The notes beneath the pieces are model-generated. The model saw only the letters and a program-made list of their open reading frames with translations. It was not told the DNA's origin and ran no database searches. Positions 13,877 to 22,500 of a DNA stretch of 32,049 nucleotides are shown here, in pieces. Location of the stretch: the NCBI GenBank assembly GCA_016177405.1, contig JACOVG010000003.1, positions 1 to 32,049 on the forward strand, given 5' to 3'. Numbering within the stretch: position 1 is the first letter of the stretch; the number at the start of each line of letters is the position of its first letter. The DNA is from Candidatus Omnitrophota bacterium. GTDB taxonomy: Bacteria > Omnitrophota > Gorgyraeia > 1-14-0-20-64-10. Made by a program: the position numbers and the translations under genes.

Positions 13877-15928
13877 ACGGGTAAGTTCAAGCTCGTCAGC
13901 GAGATGACGCCCAAGGGGGACCAGCCCCAGGCGATCAAGGCGCTGGTGGCGGGCCTGCGCGGGGGCAGGCGCTGGCAAACCCTGCTGGGGGCCACCGGCA
14001 CCGGAAAAACCTTCACCATGGCCCACGTGATCGAGCAGATCGGCAAGCCGACCCTCCTGATCTCCCACAACAAGACGCTGGCCGCCCAGCTTTACAGCGA
14101 GCTGAAGTCCTTCTTTCCTGAAAACGCCGTGGAGTATTTCGTGAGCTACTACGACTACTACCAACCGGAGGCCTACATCCCCCAGACCGACACCTACATC
14201 GAGAAGGACGCCTCGATCAACGACCGGCTGGACCGCCTGCGCCTTTCGGCCACGACCAGTCTCATGTCCCGCGAGGATGTGGTGATTGTGGCGAGCGTCT
14301 CCTCGATCTACAACCTGGGCGACCCGCAGGACTACAAGGAGCTTCTCCTTTTCCTTGAGAAGGGCCAGGAGATCCAGCGGCGGGAGCTTCTTTCCCGGCT
14401 GGTGGGTCTCTTGTACGAGCGCAACGACGTGGATTTCACCCGGGGGCGCTTCCGGGTGCGGGGGGAGACGGTGGAGATCTTTCCCTCCTACGAGGAGAAG
14501 GCGGTGCGCCTTCAGATGTTCGGCGACCGGATCGAGAAGATCTCCATCGTGGACCCGGTGACCGGCGGCCCCCTTCAGGAGCTGGACCGCCTGGCCCTTT
14601 ACCCGGCCAAGCATTTCATCACCACGGCCGAGCGGATCGAGAAGGGGCTGGCCGCCATCGAGCATGAGCTGGAGGAACGCCTGAAGGAGCTCAAGGAGCA
14701 GGGCAAGCTTCTGGAGGCCCAGCGCCTTGAAAGCCGGACCCGCTACGACATGGAGATGATGAAGGAGCTGGGCTTCTGCCATGGGATCGAGAATTACTCC
14801 CGGGCTCTTTCCGGCAGGCCGGCAGGCTCCCGGCCCTGGTGCCTCCTGGATTATTTTCCCAAGGGGTTCCTCACCATCCTGGACGAATCCCACGTGACCG
14901 TTCCCCAGGTGGGGGGGATGTACGAGGGGGACCGGGCCCGGAAGAGGGTGCTGGTGGATTTCGGCTTCCGGCTCCCCTCGTGCCTGGATAACCGGCCGCT
15001 CAAGTTCAAAGAGTTTGAGACGATCGCGGGGCAGACGATCTTTGTCTCGGCCACCCCCGGCCCTTACGAGCTTGCGGCCGCCGGCGGACAGGTGGTGGAG
15101 CAGGTGATCCGCCCCACCGGCCTGGTGGACCCGGAGATGGAGGTCAAGCCGATCGGGGGCCAGGTGGACGATCTGATCCACGAGGTGCGGGAGCGGGCGG
15201 CAGTCAAGGAAAGATCCCTGGTGACCACCCTGACCAAACGGATGGCGGAGGATCTTTCCACGTATCTCAAGGAGGCCGGATTGAGAGTGACCTACCTCCA
15301 TTCCGACCTGGACGCCTTCGAGCGGGTGGCGGTCTTAAGGAATTTGCGCCTGGGCAATTTCGACTGCGTCGTTGGGGTGAACCTCTTAAGGGAAGGGTTG
15401 GATCTGCCGGAGGTTTCGCTGGTGTGCGTGCTGGATGCCGACCAAGAGGGTTTCCTACGCTCGCCGACCTCGCTCATCCAGGTGGCGGGCCGGGCGGCGC
15501 GCCACCTCCACGGCAGGGTGATTCTCTACGGGGACAAGGTGACCGGCGCGATGAGGCAGGCGATGGCGGAGACCGCCAGGCGCCGGAAGATTCAACTGGC
15601 GTATAATAAGGAGCACGGCATCACCCCGCGCTCGGTGGAGAAGGCGATCCGGGAAGGAATCGAGGAGGCCGCCCAAGAGGAAGCGCGGGAGGTGGTGGCC
15701 GAAGCCGCCGGCTTCAACCAAGACGCCTTTGACTTGGAGCAGGTGGCGGCCGAGCTCACGCAGGAGATGACGCTGGCCGCGCGGAATCTTCAGTTCGAGC
15801 AGGCGGCGGCCTTCCGAGACCAGATCGCCGAGCTTCGCGAAAAAGGGGTGTCTGCGCTGTCCGGGGCAGGGCCCAAACCGGAGAGAAGGACTTCACGCCG
15901 ATGGAAACGGAAATCCTCAACACCCTGA
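13877..15928 (+). CDS. uvrB: UvrABC system protein B, with unusual start
   Basis: DNA helicase-like subunit of nucleotide excision repair. It shows Walker A GATGTGKT, the damage-clamping hairpin region [12 protein letters not shown], helicase motifs including TILDESHVT and QVAGRAARH, and a C-terminal UVR domain ([19 protein letters not shown]) that contacts UvrC. The track starts at ATG 13904, yet the conserved beginning FKLVSE is encoded just upstream in frame (13886-13903). Between it and an in-frame TAG (13874-13876) there is no ATG, GTG or TTG; the only candidate is an ACG at 13877. I annotate from that ACG. If it is not used, translation starts at 13904 with a shortened adenine-binding end. 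Confidence 0.85.
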   Translation, partial: TGKFKLVSEMTPKGDQPQAIKALVAGLRGGRRWQTLLGATGTGKTFTMAHVIEQIGKPTLLISHNKTLAAQLYSELKSFFPENAVEYFVSYYDYYQPEAYIPQTDTYIEKDASINDRLDRLRLSATTSLMSREDVVIVASVSSIYNLGDPQDYKELLLFLEKGQEIQRRELLSRLVGLLYERNDVDFTRGRFRVRGETVEIFPSYEEKAVRLQMFGDRIEKISIVDPVTGGPLQELDRLALYPAKHFITTAERIEKGLAAIEHELEERLKELKEQGKLLEAQRLESRTRYDMEMMKELGFCHGIENYSRALSGRPAGSRPWCLLDYFPKGFLTILDESHVTVPQVGGMYEGDRARKRVLVDFGFRLPSCLDNRPLKFKEFETIAGQTIFVSATPGPYELAAAGGQVVEQVIRPTGLVDPEMEVKPIGGQVDDLIHEVRERAAVKERSLVTTLTKRMAEDLSTYLKEAGLRVTYLHSDLDAFERVAVLRNLRLGNFDCVVGVNLLREGLDLPEVSLVCVLDADQEGFLRSPTSLIQVAGRAARHLHGRVILYGDKVTGAMRQAMAETARRRKIQLAYNKEHGITPRSVEKAIREGIEEAAQEEAREVVAEAAGFNQDAFDLEQVAAELTQEMTLAARNLQFEQAAAFRDQIAELREKGVSALSGAGPKPERRTSRRWKRKSSTP

Positions 15929-16860
15929 AATCCAGAAGGGGAGAGCATGTCTCCGGCGAGGATCTAAGCCGGATGCTGGGCGTTTCCAGGACGGCCGTCT
16001 GGAAGGACATCCAGCGTCTGAAGACCGAGGGCTACCAGATCCTCTCCCGGCCCCACAGCGGCTATCAATTGGTGGGGATCCCGGACCGGTTGACCGCCCA
16101 GGAGCTTTCGTGGAACCTCCACGTCAAGAGGATCGGCAAGCGCCTCCACGCCTACGGCATCACCGATTCCACCATGGAGATCGCCCATCGCCTGGCCGGC
16201 GGCGGTGAGCCGGAGGGGTCGGTGGTGGCGGCCGAGGGGCAGTCGAAGGGCAGGGGGCGGCTCGGCCGAAGCTGGGTTTCTCCGAAGGGCAAGGGGATCT
16301 ACCTCTCGGTGATTCTCCGGCCTTCCCTTCAGCTGTCCCAGGTTTCCCTGGTGACCTTGCTGGCGGCGGTCGCCCTGGCCCAGAGCGTCCAGGCGGAAAC
16401 CGGCCTGACGCCGGAGATCAAGTGGCCCAACGACCTCATGATCCGCGGCCGCAAGGCCGGCGGCATCCTGACCGAGCTGAACGCGGAGCTTAACCAGGTT
16501 CATTACCTGGTGGTGGGAATCGGCATCAACGTAAACACCCCGAGATCGGCCCTGCCGGCCCACGCGACCTCTCTGGCCGAGGAGATGGATGGCCCCTGCG
16601 ACCGGCTTGCCTTGGCCCGCTCCCTGCTGGTCCATCTGGATCGCCTTTACGATAAGTTCCTTAAGGGAGATACCGGCGAGATGCTGGAGGCCTGGCGCGG
16701 ATTTGCCGGTTTTCTGGGAAAGAGGATCCGCGTGGCGGCCCAAGGCAGGGTGGTGGACGGCCAGGCGGTGGATGTGGACGCCACCGGTGCCCTTCTGGTT
16801 CGGACCGACACCGGCATCGTCGAGGCGGTTTCCGCCGGTGAAGTGCTGGTGGTGCGATGA
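15901..16860 (+). CDS. birA: Biotin operon repressor / biotin-[acetyl-CoA carboxylase] ligase
   Basis: The 319-residue bifunctional form has an N-terminal winged helix (about 1-62; MLGVSRTAVWKDIQRLKTEG) that could bind DNA. It is followed by the ligase domain with the biotinyl-AMP motif GRGRLGRSWVSPKGKGIYLS, then KWPNDLMIRGRKAGGILTE, and a C-terminal SH3-like domain. It attaches biotin to carboxyl carrier protein and may repress biotin genes. The ATG overlaps the uvrB end by 28 nt. Its stop overlaps nfeD as ATGA. No biotin operator could be assigned from the sequence alone. Confidence 0.94.
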   Translation: METEILNTLKSRRGEHVSGEDLSRMLGVSRTAVWKDIQRLKTEGYQILSRPHSGYQLVGIPDRLTAQELSWNLHVKRIGKRLHAYGITDSTMEIAHRLAGGGEPEGSVVAAEGQSKGRGRLGRSWVSPKGKGIYLSVILRPSLQLSQVSLVTLLAAVALAQSVQAETGLTPEIKWPNDLMIRGRKAGGILTELNAELNQVHYLVVGIGINVNTPRSALPAHATSLAEEMDGPCDRLALARSLLVHLDRLYDKFLKGDTGEMLEAWRGFAGFLGKRIRVAAQGRVVDGQAVDVDATGALLVRTDTGIVEAVSAGEVLVVR

Positions 16861-18170
16861 GGCCCTTGCTATTCGTTGCGTTTTTTCTGCTTTCTGCTTT
16901 CTGCTTACTGCTTACTGCTGCCTTTCCCGACGAGACGCACCCCATCGTGATTCTGGAGGTCGCCGGCACCATTGACCCGGCGCTGGGCCGCTACGTCACG
17001 CGGGGGCTCGAAGAGGCCAGGGCTCTTCAGGCGGCGGCCGTCGTCATTCAATTGGACACCCCCGGCGGGCTGGACGGCTCCATGCGGAAGATCGTCCAGG
17101 CGATCCTGAACTCGCCGGTTCCGGTCATCGTTTACGTGGCCCCTGCCGGGGCCAGGGCCGCCTCGGCCGGCGCCTTCATCACCCTGGCGGCCCACCTGTC
17201 GGCCATGGCGCCGGGCACCAACATCGGAGCGGCCCACCCGGTTCAAATCGGTCCGGGCGGCGCCGAAGGGGGCAAGGGGGACACGATGACGGAGAAGATC
17301 ACCAACGACGCCGCGGCCTACATCCGTTCGATCGTGGAGATCCGGGGGCGCGACGCCGCCTGGGCGCAGGGGCTGGTCCGGCAGAGTCTCTCCCACAGCG
17401 CCGAGGACGCCAAGAAGGCCGGCGGGGTGGACTTCATCGCCAAGAACCTGGAGGATCTCTTCACCCAGGCCGAAGGGAAAGAGGTCAGGACGGTTTTCGG
17501 CCTGGCGCGCCTTTCCTTCAAGGATGCGCCTCAAAAAAGAATAGGCCCCTCCGTAGTCGAGAAGGGCCTGCATGAGCTGGCCCATCCGAATCTGGCCTAC
17601 ATCCTCCTTCTGCTGGGGATCTACGGTTTGATCTACGAGCTGGCCACCCCAGGCACGGTCTTCCCGGGGGTGGTGGGGGCGATCCTCCTGGTGCTGGCCC
17701 TGGCGGCCCTGGAGACCCTTCAGGTCAACTGGGCCGGACTTTTTCTGATCCTCCTTTCGATCCTCTTCTTCATCGCGGATATCAAACTGCCCGGTTTTGG
17801 AGCCCTGACGGTGGGCGGGGTGATCGCCTTCGCGCTGGGCTCGGTGATGCTTTTCCCCCAGGGCCGGTGGCCCGGTTTCAGGATTCCCTGGGGGACGATT
17901 TTCACGGCTACCGGAACGACGGCCGCCTTTTTTCTCTTCATCGTGGGGGCGGCCCTGCGGGCTTTGAAACGCAAGGTGGTCTCCGGCGCCGAGGGCTTGA
18001 TCGGCGCGGTGGGCACAGCCCGGACCGATTTAAGGCCGGAAGGCCTGGTTCATGTTCAAGGGGAGGATTGGAAGGCGAGGGCCGCCGCCCCCATCCCGAA
18101 GGGGGGCCGGATTAAGGTGGTAAAACTGGAAGGATTAACCGTTTACGTGGAACCGTTGAAGGAGGAGTAA
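16857..18170 (+). CDS. NfeD/NodV-type membrane protein with ClpP-like serine protease domain
   Basis: The 437-residue long-form NfeD has an N-terminal signal peptide (about 1-23) and a ClpP-like domain (about 28-230; IQLDTPGGLDGSM, ARAASAGAFITLAAH with a likely nucleophile S103 and K147 as the partner base). Four to five membrane helices follow (about 240-375), then a C-terminal OB-fold NfeD domain (about 385-437). In archaeal homologues the protease cuts the SPFH partner, which is encoded next here. The signal peptide is encoded by a 7-nt tandem repeat. The gene overlaps birA by 4 nt and ends with the SPFH ribosome-binding site. Confidence 0.9.
   Translation: MRPLLFVAFFLLSAFCLLLTAAFPDETHPIVILEVAGTIDPALGRYVTRGLEEARALQAAAVVIQLDTPGGLDGSMRKIVQAILNSPVPVIVYVAPAGARAASAGAFITLAAHLSAMAPGTNIGAAHPVQIGPGGAEGGKGDTMTEKITNDAAAYIRSIVEIRGRDAAWAQGLVRQSLSHSAEDAKKAGGVDFIAKNLEDLFTQAEGKEVRTVFGLARLSFKDAPQKRIGPSVVEKGLHELAHPNLAYILLLLGIYGLIYELATPGTVFPGVVGAILLVLALAALETLQVNWAGLFLILLSILFFIADIKLPGFGALTVGGVIAFALGSVMLFPQGRWPGFRIPWGTIFTATGTTAAFFLFIVGAALRALKRKVVSGAEGLIGAVGTARTDLRPEGLVHVQGEDWKARAAAPIPKGGRIKVVKLEGLTVYVEPLKEE
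16885..16919 (+). repeat. 7-nt tandem repeat in the nfeD signal peptide
   Basis: Five units, TTCTGCT three times then TACTGCT twice, encode the hydrophobic core of the signal peptide (LLSAFCLLLTA). Since seven is not a multiple of three, slippage by one unit would put the rest of nfeD out of frame. Any reading frame of this repeat gives hydrophobic residues. Confidence 0.9.
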
Positions 18171-18173
18171 CCC

Positions 18174-19043
18174 ATGTGGATTCCCCCGGCTGTTTCGGCG
18201 TTTTTCTTTCTTGTCGTTGTCGTGACCCTGATTCTCACCGTGGTCCGGATTGTGCCGGAGTACAAGCGCCTCGTGATCCTGCGCTTGGGCCGGGTGATGG
18301 GGGCCAAGGGTCCCGGGATCGTGATCATCCTGCCCGTGATTGACCAGCCGGTTTCCGCCGACCTGCGCGAGACCTACCTGGAGATCCCCCGGCAGACCTG
18401 CATCACGAAGGACAACGCCCCCATCTCGATCGATTTTCTCATCTACTCCAAGGTGGTGGAGCCGGTGGCCTCGGTCATCCAGGTCCGGGACTATGCCGGT
18501 GCCGCCATGGGGATCGCCACCACCACCCTGCGCGCGGTGGTGGGCGACATCCCGCTGGACGACGTTCTGGCCAAACGGGAGCAGATCAACCAGGTTCTGC
18601 GCACCAAGCTGGATGAGGTGACCGAACGCTGGGGGGTGAAGGTGACCTCGGTCGAGATCCGGGAGATCTCGCCGCCCAAGGATGTGCAGGAGTCGATGAA
18701 CAAGCAGATGGCCGCCGAGCGCAGCCGGCGCGCCATGGTCCTGGAGGCGGATGGGCAGAAGCAGGCAGACATCACCGTGGCTGAGGGACAAAGGCAGTCG
18801 GCAATCTTGAAGGCCGAAGGGGCCAAGCAGGCGGCGATCCTGGAGGCGGAAGGGCACGCCCTGGCCCTGACCAAGGTCTTCGAGGCGGTCAAGCACGTGG
18901 ACGCCAAGACGATGTCTCTCCAGTACCTGGAAACGCTGAAGGCGCTGGGGACGGGCGCCTCCACCAAGTGGGTGATTCCCGCCGAATTGACGAACCTGCT
19001 GGCGCCGTTCGCCGGAATGGTGAAAAGCTCCGCCAAGGAGTGA
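18174..19043 (+). CDS. SPFH/stomatin-like (slipin) membrane protein
   Basis: The 289-residue protein has one N-terminal membrane anchor (about 5-27, VSAFFFLVVVVTLILTVV). The SPFH domain follows (VPEYKRLVILRLGRVMGAKGPG, then VDQP-like IDQPVSADLRETYLEIPRQ), then an alanine/glutamate-rich coiled coil with repeating EGQ/EGAKQAA units (about 195-240) that drives oligomer formation. Pairs of long NfeD and slipin genes are common; the NfeD protease is thought to act on the slipin C-terminus. An AAGGAGGAG precedes the ATG. Likely role: scaffold in membrane microdomains and envelope quality control. Confidence 0.92.
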   Translation: MWIPPAVSAFFFLVVVVTLILTVVRIVPEYKRLVILRLGRVMGAKGPGIVIILPVIDQPVSADLRETYLEIPRQTCITKDNAPISIDFLIYSKVVEPVASVIQVRDYAGAAMGIATTTLRAVVGDIPLDDVLAKREQINQVLRTKLDEVTERWGVKVTSVEIREISPPKDVQESMNKQMAAERSRRAMVLEADGQKQADITVAEGQRQSAILKAEGAKQAAILEAEGHALALTKVFEAVKHVDAKTMSLQYLETLKALGTGASTKWVIPAELTNLLAPFAGMVKSSAKE

Positions 19044-19435
19044 AAGAAAAACTTAAATCCAGGGCCAGGGCCGTTGTCAGCTTCAAGGCCTCGCCGCATC
19101 GCCTGGCCCTGGCGTTTGGCTTGGGGATCGCGCTGGGAATCATCCCGGGAACCGGCGCCATTGTGGCGGCCGGCGCGGCCGCGGCCTTCAAGCTGAACCT
19201 CCCGCTTATGGTGGCCGGAGCCCTCCTGACCAACCCCCTGACGGTGCCGCTGGTCTATGCCGGGAGCTTCTTCCTGGGGCATTGGCTCCTGGGCGATTGG
19301 CTGCCTGCCGGAAGGATCAGCAGTATTCTTCTTGGGACCCTAACAGGCAATCTCCTGCTTGCCGCCGGGATGGGCCTGGCCGGCTACCTGATCGTTTTCG
19401 GGATCTCGTCCCTCTCCAAACGCGGTTGTAAATAG
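19040..19435 (+). CDS. DUF2062 family membrane protein
   Basis: The segment SFKASPHRLALAFGLGIALGIIPGTG, a glycine-rich helix and the motif LTNPLTVPLVYAGSFFLGHWLLG identify the DUF2062 family, whose function is unknown. Three or four membrane helices are predicted. The track starts at 18968 (GTG), but the GTG at 19040 overlaps the slipin stop as GTGA and yields a normal-length protein of 131 residues starting VKEKLKSRARAVVSF. The adjacent AAGGAG is too close to serve as a standard site, so translation is probably coupled to the slipin gene. Confidence 0.8.
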   Translation: MKEKLKSRARAVVSFKASPHRLALAFGLGIALGIIPGTGAIVAAGAAAAFKLNLPLMVAGALLTNPLTVPLVYAGSFFLGHWLLGDWLPAGRISSILLGTLTGNLLLAAGMGLAGYLIVFGISSLSKRGCK

Positions 19436-19523
19436 TAACACATCCCCAGTTTATTTATTGGAATTCTCCCGCCCAATCAGGTAAACTTCCATTGGTCATG
19501 CGAAACCCTTTAAAAAATCCCCG

Positions 19524-22500
19524 ATGAAGGCGCAACCCATCACCGCGAGAGGATTAGCGCTCCTTCTAAGCCTTTCCCTTGGCTTTCCTCCGGGCGCCTC
19601 GGCGCTCCGCCCAACCGGCCTCGAAGAGTCGGACTCCGCCAAGGAAAAACTGCTCGAATCCCTCACCGACAGCTCCGACATCGCGCGCCCCGCCGCCGGC
19701 CTCGAGGAACCTCCCGTTGTCTCGACGATCACCAGGTTTTTCCGCTTCCCCACGCAATTGGACTGGCTTCTGGCACAGATGACGCCGAAGGTGGAAGGTC
19801 AAGAACCGGTGGTCATCCTATGCCTGGGCAGCGGGGCGAAGGAACCGGCCTCCATCGCCTCTTCCCTCTGGGAAAGGTATGGCGAGATGCCCCAGGGGAG
19901 GGTTGTCATTCATGCCGTGGATTCTAACGATGGAGTTTACCAAGAGATGCTTCGCCATTTTGAAAAAGGAGAAGCTTTCGATCTTTTTCTAGAGGCAGAC
20001 TCCAGGCCAGGCATTGGCAAGAGGCTTATCAGACTTAACGAAACCATGCTGCACTGGAGACAATGGATCAAGCCCGTCCATTCTTCTTTGGAGAATGTCC
20101 GGGAACTTTACTTCCAGGCCGACGCGGTGTTCCTTAACATGGTGGCTTATCAAGTTAGAGATAGGAAGAAGGTGCGTGAGTTGCTAGCTCAACTGAAAGA
20201 GGGGGCAAGGATATATACCCGGTCTGAAGATGCCCAGCTCCTGGACCTGAAGTCTGATTCCCGATTTTACGTTCTAAATGATTCGAAGGACCCGGAGTGG
20301 GTGATGGTTTTCCAGCGCGCCGGGCTGGAGGAATTGAGTTCTCGGGCGGGCAGACTGGATGCGGAGCTTAAGAGGCTGGCGAGCGAAGCCGAGGAACTCC
20401 AATGGCTTCGAGACTTCCTTCGGGAGGAAGGAATCACGCTGGAGGACCCTTCCATCCGGTTTGGCATACACCTCGGATCCAGCGTTCTTGGCTCCAGCTC
20501 TCCTCCCGCGATAACGCACCTGTACAACCGTGTTCCGGCATGCCGGGCTCCCTTCGCGAAGGCGCGAATACGCCTGATCTCCATTCCTCGAAATACCACC
20601 GAAGCGGAGCTCCCGGAAATTCTCCGAGCGATCGAGGAACACCCTCGAATCGTTTTGGTCACCGCTACCCAGCCGCACAAGATTAAGGTGGGAGCGTGGG
20701 TCAACCGATGGGATCCTCAAGAATTGCCGGCCACAAACGTCCTGATTCTTCGGGATCCACAAGGAAAGCTCCTTGACGTTCGCGGAACGAATTCAGACGG
20801 GCCGGGCTTCGTGGAGCAATATAAGAAGGTCTGGGGTGCACGGCAAGGAAGAATCGGAACGTTTGAGGGAAAGAAGGTGGTGCTTTTAGGCGGCTGGGGC
20901 GGGCTGGGGCAGGCTCTAACGACCTCCGTGCTGAAAGAGAAACCCCTCGAGCTCATCATCAGCGAAATTGACCACCCAGAGAGGACCCTTGAACAGTCGA
21001 GGATGCAGTTTGAAGAGATGCTGGATCGTTTCTCAAGCCAGGGCGGAGAACGGCTCAACGCCACCATCCTGCGGGCCTACGACCCCCGAGATCCCTCTAA
21101 GAACGATCCGGAACTTCTTCGGCACATCCGAGAAGCCGAGATCATCATCAATGCCACCGGTCTTGGAATGGAGAAGAATGATCACCGCTCCCCTCTTACA
21201 GATCCAAGCGTCTTGGGTTCTCAACAAGAGGTGTTCGACTCCATTTACAGAACCAAAAAGGGAGAACCCCGGCCGGTAACGCCATTTCTGCAGCAAGCCT
21301 GGGACGCTGGAGTCCGAAGGGTCTTTAATGGCGTTGGGCTCTACGTGAGGGATTTCGCCTTGGAAGCAGAGTGGCTGGTTCGGGAACTTACAGGTGAGAC
21401 AATTCAGCGCGATCCCATTCACGAGGAGATGTACCACTGGGCTCTCCAAAACCGAGGTCTCAAGGAAGCGAGGGATATCCTCTCCGCCGGGCTGGAGGAG
21501 AAGACGGCGTTGGGCCGACACGTCGACCGGATGGAGCAGGCCATCAAGGAACGCCGCTGGGATTCCTTGGGTGACTTCTCCAAAGAGCTGATGGAGGCGG
21601 CAATTTCCGTCCTTAAAACAGAAGAAGCGGGGAAGGACTTGAGTTCTTTCTGGGAACTCGATGAGGCGGTTTGTTCGCTCCAGGCGCTTCCCGCAGAGGG
21701 TTTACCGCGAGAAGAAGCTGCCTTGAAGATTCTCCGGAGGTGGCAAGCCAATGCCGTCGCTCTCTTGGTGACGACCGCCACCCTTTCCGAGAAGGCGGCC
21801 GAGGGATTCCTGAAAGATCCTGCCTCCCTGGAAGGGCACCTTTGGTTTGTCCTCGATTACCTCTGGGGCAGGCTGCGAATTGCCAACATGGATCGCCTGG
21901 TTTTCTCGAACCAAGAAGTGGCCTGGGAATTCTGGGCAGATGCCTTCCAGGTTCTGACCTGGACCACTCCTCCTGAAAGATTTGATCCTACCCAGATAGA
22001 AGTTGAAGCGATCAGAAGGACGATGCCTATTGAGACCTTCCCCAGCTTGTTAAAAGCTCCGACCCTTGGCCCGGAGAGCGCGAAGCCCTTCTTTGTTCCT
22101 CTGGTTCAACAGATGGGAGAAGCTCCGTTCTTCCTGAAGAAGGATCTTCTCTTGAGGCGCCAGGCCGCGGCGATGAACCTGTCCGCCGTCTTTTACAGCT
22201 TCGCCTCCCGCGTGGCGGGGGAATTGCGCTTAGAACAGACGCGCGCCTTCTTTGATCGGCAGGCCCAGGCGCGGTATCAGCAGGCCGCTGGCGGAGAGAA
22301 TTACCCTTGGAGGCCGGCATTCCAAGCTGTTGTTGCCGAAGAGGAAAGGAAAAACCAGGCGGCAACTCTGCCAGCGCCCAAAGAGGTGATGTGGAAGGTG
22401 GGGGATCGGGTGGCGATGCGCGATCCGTTTTCCGGAAAAGACCGGGTGAGGGTCATTGACGAGGTGGATCCTAAGAACGAACGGGTTCATCTGGAAGGAG

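Noticed and set aside
13787-15301. 504-aa antisense ORF opposite uvrB
   Set aside because: Shadow of uvrB; its tail merely translates the palindromic element (RSLAPLGMTFG).
19498-19527. Nine-codon leader ORF (MRNPLKNPR) overlapping the giant gene start as ATGA
   Set aside because: It has no ribosome-binding site and shows no run of regulatory codons; the overlap is easily chance.
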